This document shows positions 1-6,667 of a stretch of DNA of 35,608 nucleotides, one piece after another. The translations under genes and the position numbers were made by a program. The DNA is from an uncultured Bacilli bacterium. Its GTDB lineage: Bacteria; Bacillota_I; Bacilli_A; RF39; UBA660. Below the pieces are notes generated by a model that was not told the origin of the DNA, made no database searches, and saw only the letters and a list, made by a program, of their open reading frames with translations. Within the stretch, counting starts at the first letter, position 1. Each line of letters begins with the position of its first letter. The DNA lies in assembly GCA_944358325.1 (NCBI GenBank), contig CALVQV010000006.1, positions 1-35,608 of the forward strand, given 5' to 3'.

Positions 1-74
1 ATATATCACGAATAGTTATGTCATGTCAATAACTTTATATAAACTTTTTACAAAGCAAATTCCTAGTATATAAA

Positions 75-96
75 AAAAGTTCCACTTGGAACTTTT
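75..96 (-). terminator. Intrinsic terminator of spoIVA
   Basis: A 10-bp perfect stem (AAAAGTTCCA / TGGAACTTTT, 2-nt loop) overlaps the spoIVA stop codon and is followed on the minus strand by a run of T. The remaining bases 1-74 hold no gene I can recognise. Confidence 0.85.
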
Positions 97-1564
97 ATAA
101 AACAATTGCAAATAAATTACCACTACCTTTATTAACTAACTTAGACAAAGTTTGTTGTAATTTATAACGAGCATTTTCTGGTAATAATGAAAGTTTTGCT
201 TGAATACCTTCTTGAACAATAACATCTAAACTGCGACCAAATATTTCACTTTTCCAAATATTATCGTTATCATTATCTTTCATTAAATAATTAATAAGTT
301 CTTTACTTTGAAGTTCAGAACCAATAATTGGTTCAAAAGTACTTTCAACATCAACTCTGATCATATGTATTGAAGGTGCAACAGCTTTAAGCTTAATTCC
401 ATAACGACTACCTTGTTTAATTACTTCTGGTGTATCTAATTTCATATCTGCAAGCGTTGGTGTTGCAACTCCATAACCTGTTTGCTTTACCATCTTTAAA
501 GCACCCTTTATTTGATCATACTCAATCTTAGCTTCACTATATTCTTGAAATAAACTAAGAAGTGAAGCTTTATTTTTAACATCAATATCAATAATACCTT
601 TTAATACTTCATCAAATAAACTATCAGGTGTTTCTAATCTAATCGTTATATTTCCTGTTTTAGGATCTACTTCACTAAGATATGCTTTACTAATAAAATC
701 ACAATTATTAAAGTGATCAGTTATTAAAGCTGTATCTCTTAATTTATCTACTTCACATACACTCTCTTTAATTTTATCCACATAACTTCTTTTTAATGGA
801 TGATTATGTTTTAAACAAGCTACCCAATCAGCAATTTCCACTTTAACATCCATAACCGGAAATTCAAATAAAGCTTCACGTAAAATAGAATAAATATCTC
901 TTTCATTCATCTCTAATACAGAAATAGGTAAAACAGGTACATTATGTTTATCATGAATACTTTCAGCTAATCTTTCTGTTTCTGGTAAATTAGGGTGACT
1001 TGAGTTTAAAACAACGATAAAAGGTTTCCCTAATTCTTTTAATTCACTAATAACACGTTCTTCTGCTTCAACATAATCACTACGATTTAATTCACCAATT
1101 GATCCATCCGTTGTAATAACAATACCTATTGTTGAATGATCTTTAATAACTTTACTTGTACCCACTTCAGCTGCTTCAACAAAAGGAATTTCTTCATCAT
1201 ACCATGGTGTTTTAACCATCCTAGGTCCATTTTCATCTTCATATCCTTTAGCATTTGGTATAACATAACCAACACAATCAATTAAACGTATATTGGCACT
1301 AAAATCATCAATATTGATTTTAGCTGCCCTACTTGGCACAAACTTAGGTTCCGTTGTCATAATCGTTTTACCTTGTGCACTTTGCGGTATCTCATCTAAA
1401 CAACGTTTCTTTTCGTATTCATCTAAAATATTAGGGACAACTAAATTTTCTATAACTCTTTTTATAAAGGTTGATTTCCCAGTTCTTACTGCCCCTACAA
1501 TACCTAAGTAAATATCACCATTTGTTCGCTCTGTGATGTTTTTAATAATTTCTAATTTATCCAT
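95..1564 (-). CDS. spoIVA: Stage IV sporulation protein A (spore coat morphogenetic ATPase)
   Basis: SpoIVA is the ATPase that polymerises on the forespore outer membrane and forms the basement layer on which the coat assembles; it is also needed for cortex formation. The 489-aa product has the family's usual length. The N-terminal domain carries a Walker A motif GAVRTGKST at residues 24-32 and the switch-like LIDCVGYV near residue 95. The middle and C-terminal domains end in a hydrophobic tail (NLFAIVL) typical of SpoIVA, which inserts at the spore surface. The ATG at 1564 follows the weak ribosome site AGGGAATAT. It is the last gene of a minus-strand run that includes spoVIF and ends in a strong terminator. 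A sigma-E-like promoter candidate lies just upstream. The identification is secure. Confidence 0.96.
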   Translation of the reverse strand: MDKLEIIKNITERTNGDIYLGIVGAVRTGKSTFIKRVIENLVVPNILDEYEKKRCLDEIPQSAQGKTIMTTEPKFVPSRAAKINIDDFSANIRLIDCVGYVIPNAKGYEDENGPRMVKTPWYDEEIPFVEAAEVGTSKVIKDHSTIGIVITTDGSIGELNRSDYVEAEERVISELKELGKPFIVVLNSSHPNLPETERLAESIHDKHNVPVLPISVLEMNERDIYSILREALFEFPVMDVKVEIADWVACLKHNHPLKRSYVDKIKESVCEVDKLRDTALITDHFNNCDFISKAYLSEVDPKTGNITIRLETPDSLFDEVLKGIIDIDVKNKASLLSLFQEYSEAKIEYDQIKGALKMVKQTGYGVATPTLADMKLDTPEVIKQGSRYGIKLKAVAPSIHMIRVDVESTFEPIIGSELQSKELINYLMKDNDNDNIWKSEIFGRSLDVIVQEGIQAKLSLLPENARYKLQQTLSKLVNKGSGNLFAIVL

Positions 1565-1584
1565 ATATTCCCTACTTTCATTTA

Positions 1585-1612
1585 ACTATATGAATGAATA
1601 AAAATAATTAGA
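1585..1612 (-). promoter_or_regulatory. Candidate sigma-E-type promoter of spoIVA
   Basis: On the minus strand TCTAATT (1612-1606) is followed after 13 bases by CATATAGT (1592-1585). The shape and spacing match the better candidate in front of yabP (TCATATT-13-CATATAAT). spoIVA is sigma-E dependent in Bacillus. The -35 match is only partial. Confidence 0.35.
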
Positions 1613-1618
1613 ACAAAA

Positions 1619-1640
1619 AAAGATATATCACTATACCTTT
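1619..1640 (-). terminator. Intrinsic terminator overlapping the end of the 527-aa gene
   Basis: On the minus strand the stem AAAGGTATA / TATATCTTT (one G-T pair) with a GTGA loop is followed by further T. It overlaps the TAG stop at 1631-1633 and separates this gene from spoIVA. Confidence 0.7.
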
Positions 1641-3214
1641 TTCTTACTTTTTTTTCTCAACACTTTATCAGCAAAAGTATTTTTAAATTCATTTGGTATC
1701 ATTTTAGAACGTTGATATAAATTATATATCATTTCATCATCTAATTTTTTATATCCTTCTCTATAAAGAAAATCTTTATAATAATTTACGCTCAAAAGAG
1801 TTAAAGCATCATTATCTCTTAAATCATAATAATAATCTATAAAATTTTTCATCCAATCAAAAGACGAAATAATTGTATTCTCACCATCAATATTCCAACT
1901 AAAAAAGCTATTAGGATAAATATTATTAAAAATAGTATATAAATCTCTAAAACGCATACTTTTTTCAAACAACTCTACTCCATAATATCTAGAAGCTAAA
2001 CTATTTAAAAAAATATCACCTGATTTTAAAATCAAATCTTCATAATAATCATAAAGAGCATATTCTATTCCAGTTTTAGCAAGCACGATCTTTCTTTCGT
2101 CTTTAATATTTAATTTTAAATAAACTTTATCTATAATATTTAAAAATTGATTATATTCCATATGATTATACTCTTCTTCAGTATCAATTTTATTATTAGC
2201 TAGTATCATTCCTAAAATAATATAAGCACGCTCTTTAAAATCAAATTTAGAAAAAGCATTTAAACCCATCATAATACTAGAATTTATATGCTGTTTTGGT
2301 ATATCAAAATCGCTAAAAAATTTCTTGTATTTTTTATAATAAGAAACATTTGTTTTATTATTTCTTCTTAATATAGGATCTTCAATTTTATCATTTAAAG
2401 ATTCCATTTGTTCATATATTCCATCAATTACTTTATTTGAATAATTATAATACTTAATTTGCGAACTATTATTAGCAACTTTTTTATTATCTTCTCTTAA
2501 ATATTCAAAACACTCCTTGATATAATTAATTCCAACCGCTGTTTTCAATTCATTAGGAATTTTTTTAGAAAACTTATATTTTTCTATAATATCTTCCATG
2601 ATATCATCAAAATAATCTAATGAATGAAGTCTTAAAGTAGATATATAATAATCCGCAGCTACAATACTTAAACATTCATTAACATCACGATCAATTAAAT
2701 AATCAGCTAAAATAACAAGTTTTTCTTTAAAATCATATATTTCCGGATTAATATAATTTTTATAAGCATGTAAATGACTATATTTCTTATTTAATATTTG
2801 TTCTAATAACTCAAGCTTATGAATTTCTCGAAATAATTTTGAACCAACAAGTTTAAAAGAAGTAATTTTAGAATAATAATAATTAAATGGTAAATTTATT
2901 TGTTCAATATGATTACCATAATAAGCTTCATCAACCCCAAGTTCAAACATTTCATTATCTTTATAATTATGTTCTTTTTCTAAAATCTTATCAACTGCTT
3001 CATAAAATTCCGATTCACTTATATATTCTTTATTACTTATTTCTAAATCATCATTATTGTCACAAAACATTGTTCCTCGTAAATAATTAATGCGATCTTC
3101 TAAATTCATATTAGGATATCTCTCATAAGAAATATCGATATCATAATATAAATATTTAGTATCTAGAAATTCATTCTCTAACAAATTTATTATATATTGC
3201 TTCTCATTTTGCAT
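1631..3214 (-). CDS. Unrecognised repeat-containing protein (527 aa)
   Basis: I do not recognise this protein. The chosen ATG at 3214 follows AAAGGATG at good spacing; a longer reading up to 3253 has no ribosome site. The product is very rich in Tyr, Asn, Asp and Lys, has no signal peptide or clear membrane segment, and looks all-helical and soluble. A degenerate module occurs at least twice: residues about 165-234 (ILADYLIDRD, then LSIVAADYY, then KKIPNELK) and about 455-517 (FIDYYYDLRD, then LLSVNYY, then SKMIPNEFK). A weaker third copy may lie near residues 385-425. It has its own sigma-A-like promoter and terminator and sits between spoVIF and spoIVA. A sporulation role is only suggested by position. 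Confidence 0.8.
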   Translation of the reverse strand: MQNEKQYIINLLENEFLDTKYLYYDIDISYERYPNMNLEDRINYLRGTMFCDNNDDLEISNKEYISESEFYEAVDKILEKEHNYKDNEMFELGVDEAYYGNHIEQINLPFNYYYSKITSFKLVGSKLFREIHKLELLEQILNKKYSHLHAYKNYINPEIYDFKEKLVILADYLIDRDVNECLSIVAADYYISTLRLHSLDYFDDIMEDIIEKYKFSKKIPNELKTAVGINYIKECFEYLREDNKKVANNSSQIKYYNYSNKVIDGIYEQMESLNDKIEDPILRRNNKTNVSYYKKYKKFFSDFDIPKQHINSSIMMGLNAFSKFDFKERAYIILGMILANNKIDTEEEYNHMEYNQFLNIIDKVYLKLNIKDERKIVLAKTGIEYALYDYYEDLILKSGDIFLNSLASRYYGVELFEKSMRFRDLYTIFNNIYPNSFFSWNIDGENTIISSFDWMKNFIDYYYDLRDNDALTLLSVNYYKDFLYREGYKKLDDEMIYNLYQRSKMIPNEFKNTFADKVLRKKSKKKV

Positions 3215-3236
3215 AATAAGCACATCCTTTTTATGT

Positions 3237-3265
3237 ATAATACTTATTATCAATTAAAAAGTCAA
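3237..3265 (-). promoter_or_regulatory. Sigma-A-type promoter of the 527-aa gene
   Basis: The minus strand reads TTGACT (3265-3260), 17 bases, TATTAT (3242-3237), placed directly after the spoVIF stop codon and about 23 bases before the ATG at 3214. Confidence 0.6.
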
Positions 3266-3511
3266 CTAAAACATTTTATCTATATCCTTAGGAACATTAT
3301 CATTTATAACTGCATTAACGATCTTATCTTCTTTTTCTTTACTAACTGTTTTTCCTGTCATGTTACTTAATTCTTTAATAACCTCACGAAGAGTTCCTTC
3401 ATTTTTTAAATCATTTTCTTGTAATTTTTTTGCCAAATCAAGAATTGTTTTTTTATCAACACGTGTTTTCTTTTCAATCTTATTAAAGAAACCATCTGAA
3501 AAATTAACCAT
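3266..3511 (-). CDS. spoVIF: Stage VI sporulation protein F
   Basis: This 81-aa protein matches SpoVIF (Bacillus YjcC), a small protein needed for late coat assembly and spore resistance. Recognisable features are the N-terminal FFNKIEKKTRVDKKTILDLA, the central TLREVIKELS and the C-terminal EDKIVNAVINDNVPKDI, in the order and spacing of the Bacillus protein. It is soluble, helical and highly charged. The ATG at 3511 follows a strong AGGAGG site. It lies 42 bases after der with no clear terminator between, so it may share der transcription or have a sporulation promoter I could not place. Its companion spoIVA lies two genes downstream. Confidence 0.88.
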   Translation of the reverse strand: MVNFSDGFFNKIEKKTRVDKKTILDLAKKLQENDLKNEGTLREVIKELSNMTGKTVSKEKEDKIVNAVINDNVPKDIDKMF

Positions 3512-3553
3512 AAAAAACCTCCTACATTAATATATGTAAGAGATTTATTTAGT

Positions 3554-4876
3554 TTATAACTTTTCTTCACCTTTATTTTTAAATTGTAAAACAATTGGTG
3601 TACCTGTAAAATCAATTGCTTCTCTTATTTTATTTTCTAAATATCTTTCATAAGAGAAGTGAACTAAGCCTTTACTATTAACTTGAATATTAAAAGTCGG
3701 TGGATTAGTTCCCGCTTGACTTGTAAAATAAATTTTTAAACGTTTATTTTTATATGAAGGTGGTAAATTTAAATGATATGCATCATTAATGATATCATTA
3801 ATAACACTTGTTTTAACTTCTTTTTTGGAATTTTCATATGCTCTAATAACTTCTGGCATTAATGTATGAATTCTTTTAGTTGTTTTAGCAGATAAGAAAA
3901 CTACCTTCGCATAACGCATAAATTGGAAATGAGCTTCTATATCTTGTTTCCATTTCTTCATAGCCTCATCTTTATCTTCAATTAAATCCCATTTATTAAC
4001 GACTAAAACAACCGCTTTACCTGCTTCAATCGCATAACCTGCAATATGTTTATCATGTTCAATAATGCCTTCTTCGGCATTAATAACAATAACACATACA
4101 TCACTTCTATCAATAGCTTTTAAACTACGAAGTAAACTATATCTTTCAATACTTTCATATACTTTACCTTTTTTACGCATACCAGCTGTATCTATAACAA
4201 TACATTTTTGATCATGATAAGTAAATTCTGTATCTATCGCATCTCTAGTTGTTCCTGCTTGATTACTAACAATAACACGTTCATCACCAACTAAAGCATT
4301 TACTAAACTACTTTTTCCTACATTTGGTCTTCCAATAATTGAAAAACGTACAACATTATCTTCTACTATTTCATCAGGAAATTTAGGAAATTCACTAGTA
4401 ATCATTTCTAACAAATCATAAATACCTTCATTTTGTTCACCACTAACACGCATATAATTATTAAAACCTAATTCATAAAAATCATATTCATGTTCACGAC
4501 TAGCTTTACTATCAATCTTATTAATAACAACAATGACGTCTTTATGAGCTTTTAAAAGCATATCACGAACAATCAAATCATTACTTGTTAAACCATGAGC
4601 CCCATCAACAACAAATAAAATAATATCAGCTTCGTCAATGGCTAACATTGCTTGAACCTTAATATCATCATTAAAATCTTCTTTACCACCATCAATCCCA
4701 CCAGTATCAATTAAATGAAATTGATAATCTTGAAACTTAACAGTGCCATAAATACGATCTCTAGTTACTCCTGGAGTATCTTCAATAATAGAAATTTTTT
4801 TGCCAACTAAACGATTAAAAATCGTACTTTTTCCAACATTAGGAGATCCAACTAATGCCACTACTGGTTTTTTCAT
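3554..4876 (-). CDS. der: Ribosome biogenesis GTPase Der (EngA)
   Basis: Der is an essential GTPase with two G domains that acts in 50S subunit maturation. The 440-aa product has the first G domain at the N-terminus (GSPNVGKST, residues 10-18; DTGG switch; NKID), a second one beginning near residue 180 (GRPNVGKSS; DTAGMRKKG; NKWD), and a C-terminal KH-like domain ending with the typical FKNKGEEKL tail. The start at 4876 is preferred because AAGGAT stands 10 bases upstream; the start four codons earlier overlaps that site. The gene is between spoVIF and an orphan gene, with engB close by, so two ribosome-assembly GTPases are neighbours here. Confidence 0.97.
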   Translation of the reverse strand: MKKPVVALVGSPNVGKSTIFNRLVGKKISIIEDTPGVTRDRIYGTVKFQDYQFHLIDTGGIDGGKEDFNDDIKVQAMLAIDEADIILFVVDGAHGLTSNDLIVRDMLLKAHKDVIVVINKIDSKASREHEYDFYELGFNNYMRVSGEQNEGIYDLLEMITSEFPKFPDEIVEDNVVRFSIIGRPNVGKSSLVNALVGDERVIVSNQAGTTRDAIDTEFTYHDQKCIVIDTAGMRKKGKVYESIERYSLLRSLKAIDRSDVCVIVINAEEGIIEHDKHIAGYAIEAGKAVVLVVNKWDLIEDKDEAMKKWKQDIEAHFQFMRYAKVVFLSAKTTKRIHTLMPEVIRAYENSKKEVKTSVINDIINDAYHLNLPPSYKNKRLKIYFTSQAGTNPPTFNIQVNSKGLVHFSYERYLENKIREAIDFTGTPIVLQFKNKGEEKL

Positions 4877-4893
4877 AACTAACACCATCCTTA

Positions 4894-5361
4894 TTATAAA
4901 ACTTTTAAAACTTTTTTTCCTCTTTTTTTAATAATATCTATATCTTTATAAACAATACTCGCTTCTTCCATTAAACACATAAACGCAATATCACTAATTT
5001 TTCTAAAAATGTCTAAATAATAAGCACCATCATAATAATATATATTACCATAATGTTCATATTTATACTCATCTAATTTATATAAAAAATTTTGTTTTTT
5101 TAAGGTGATTTTCATATCAATACTATTAAATATTGGTTCAAAATCAATATCATCACGATTGATATCTAAAACAACCCCATAATTTTTATCAATATAAATA
5201 TCTATATCATAAAATCCCTTAACTTCAATATCATAATATTCTTTTAAGCGATTAAAAAACTTTTTTAAATAATCTTCTAATTCATCTTTACAATCCAAAT
5301 TGAAATTTTCTTTACCCAAAAAAACCTCAATATTAAAATCATCATTTTTTATAACCTTCAT
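4894..5361 (-). CDS. Unrecognised acidic protein (155 aa)
   Basis: No family is recognised. The ATG at 5361 has AGGTGA 7 bases upstream; the GTG three codons earlier lies inside that site and is unlikely. The protein is rich in Asp, Tyr and Ile with no signal or membrane segment. It appears to have an N-terminal alpha/beta part (a helix around DELEDYLKKFFNRLKEYY) and a middle strand-rich part (FYDIDIYIDKNYG). It ends in a basic tail, KKRGKKVLKVL. It stands between engB and der, 17 bases before der, and is probably co-transcribed with both. A ribosome-related role would be guilt by association only. Confidence 0.75.
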   Translation of the reverse strand: MKVIKNDDFNIEVFLGKENFNLDCKDELEDYLKKFFNRLKEYYDIEVKGFYDIDIYIDKNYGVVLDINRDDIDFEPIFNSIDMKITLKKQNFLYKLDEYKYEHYGNIYYYDGAYYLDIFRKISDIAFMCLMEEASIVYKDIDIIKKRGKKVLKVL

Positions 5362-5375
5362 GGCTTTCACCTATG

Positions 5376-5392
5376 TTATCTTATGAAGATAA
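5376..5392. other. Perfect 7-bp inverted repeat before the 155-aa gene
   Basis: TTATCTT-ATG-AAGATAA is a perfect palindrome between engB and the next gene, a few bases before its ribosome site. No T-run follows, so it is not a standard terminator. It could be an operator or an mRNA processing hairpin. Confidence 0.35.
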
Positions 5393-5410
5393 TTCTAATA
5401 TGAGATTAAA

Positions 5411-5992
5411 TTAACAAATTCTTTCGATTTTTTTAATAACTTCATCTTTTCCCATCTTAGTAACATTACTAAAAACAATAAAATCATTACCTAATACTAA
5501 TTCAAGTTCATCTAAAATCATATTACGATTCTTTACATGTAAAGGTTTACCAACTTTATCAGCTTTAGTCGCAATAATCGTAACTGGAATATTATAATGC
5601 TTTAAATAATCATACATCATAATATCATCACTTGTTGGTTTATGACGAAAATCAATCAACATAAATACTTGTTTTAACTGTTCTCTTGAAGTCATATAAT
5701 CTTCCATCATAAGTCCAAACTTTTTCTTCTTAGCTTTACTTAAATTTGCAAAACCATATCCTGGAGCATCAACTAAATAAAAACTATCATTTACTAAATA
5801 AAAATTAATAGTTTGTGTCTTACCAGGATTACTTGATGTTCTGGCAAAGTTTTTTCTTCCTATAATTGTATTAATAAAACTACTTTTACCAACATTAGAA
5901 CGACCTACTAATAAAAATTCTGGTTTCCCATCTGTAGGATATTGACTACGTCTTACTGCTGTAACCGCAAGCTCTACATTATTTACTTTCAT
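5411..5992 (-). CDS. engB: Ribosome biogenesis GTP-binding protein YsxC/EngB
   Basis: This 193-aa GTPase belongs to the YihA/YsxC family, which is essential for assembly of the large ribosomal subunit. The P-loop is GRSNVGKSS at residues 30-38, followed by the switch I region with Thr (GKTQTIN), the DAPGYGFA G3 motif and TKAD as G4. Length is standard. The ATG at 5992 follows GGGTGAT. A sigma-A promoter lies directly upstream and is divergent from the recU promoter. It is the first gene of the leftward run engB-orphan-der. Confidence 0.96.
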   Translation of the reverse strand: MKVNNVELAVTAVRRSQYPTDGKPEFLLVGRSNVGKSSFINTIIGRKNFARTSSNPGKTQTINFYLVNDSFYLVDAPGYGFANLSKAKKKKFGLMMEDYMTSREQLKQVFMLIDFRHKPTSDDIMMYDYLKHYNIPVTIIATKADKVGKPLHVKNRNMILDELELVLGNDFIVFSNVTKMGKDEVIKKIERIC

Positions 5993-6017
5993 ATAATCAC
6001 CCGTTTTTGTATAACTA

Positions 6018-6047
6018 AGTATAACATTTAAAACTAATATTTGTCAA
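6018..6047 (-). promoter_or_regulatory. Sigma-A promoter of engB
   Basis: The minus strand reads TTGACA (6047-6042), 18 bases, TATACT (6023-6018), 25 bases before the engB ATG. It lies back to back with the recU promoter. Confidence 0.75.
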
Positions 6048-6056
6048 AAAAGGATT

Positions 6057-6084
6057 TTGAAAAATATTTAAATTATAGTATAAT
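6057..6084 (+). promoter_or_regulatory. Sigma-A promoter of recU-PBP operon
   Basis: The plus strand reads TTGAAA (6057-6062), 16 bases, TATAAT (6079-6084), followed by AGGTGATGTT and the recU ATG at 6101. Its -35 box is only 9 bases from that of the divergent engB promoter, so the two may compete for polymerase. Confidence 0.8.
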
Positions 6085-6100
6085 TATATAAGGTGATGTT

Positions 6101-6667
6101 ATGAAATATCCCTGTGGCATTGTTAAACAAAATAAAAATGTTATATATGCTAATCGTGGAATGGGACTAGAAGAAGATATTAATATAACTAATAAATATT
6201 ATCGTGATTATAATATTGCTATAGTATATAAAAAGCCTACACCTATAATTGTCAATAAAGTAGATTATAAATCACGTAATGATGCAGTTATAACAGAAGC
6301 ACATTATCGTATACCTTCAACTACTGACTATAATGGTGTATATAAAGGTAAATATATTGACTTCGAAGCAAAAGAGACAAAAAACAGTAAATCATTCTCA
6401 CTTAATAATATTCATAAACACCAAATAGAACATCTAAAACAAATAACTAAACAAGGTGGCATTGGTTTTATTATTGTTCGTTTTACTACCATTAATGAAA
6501 CATATCTATTAACATATGATAAATTAGAAACATTTTTAAATAATAATGAACGCAAAACTATCCCACTATCATATTTTAAAGAACACGGATATCTTATCAA
6601 AGATAAATTTAATCCACGTGTAGATTATATAAGTATAATTAATTTAATTTTAGAAGGGTTGGTATAA
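6101..6667 (+). CDS. recU: Holliday junction resolvase RecU
   Basis: RecU resolves Holliday junctions in recombination and DNA repair in Firmicutes. The 188-aa protein has the signature nuclease core: RNDAVITEAHYRIPSTTDYNG (key Asp76), then YIDFEAKET with Asp87, Glu89 and Lys91 as the metal-binding residues, then an HKHQIEHL helix. The N-terminal NRGMGLEEDIN helix with arginine is also typical. The start follows AGGTGATGTT. The stop overlaps the ATG of the PBP gene by one base (TAATG), the same recU-ponA pairing as in Bacillus, so both are translated from one message. Confidence 0.95.
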   Translation: MKYPCGIVKQNKNVIYANRGMGLEEDINITNKYYRDYNIAIVYKKPTPIIVNKVDYKSRNDAVITEAHYRIPSTTDYNGVYKGKYIDFEAKETKNSKSFSLNNIHKHQIEHLKQITKQGGIGFIIVRFTTINETYLLTYDKLETFLNNNERKTIPLSYFKEHGYLIKDKFNPRVDYISIINLILEGLV

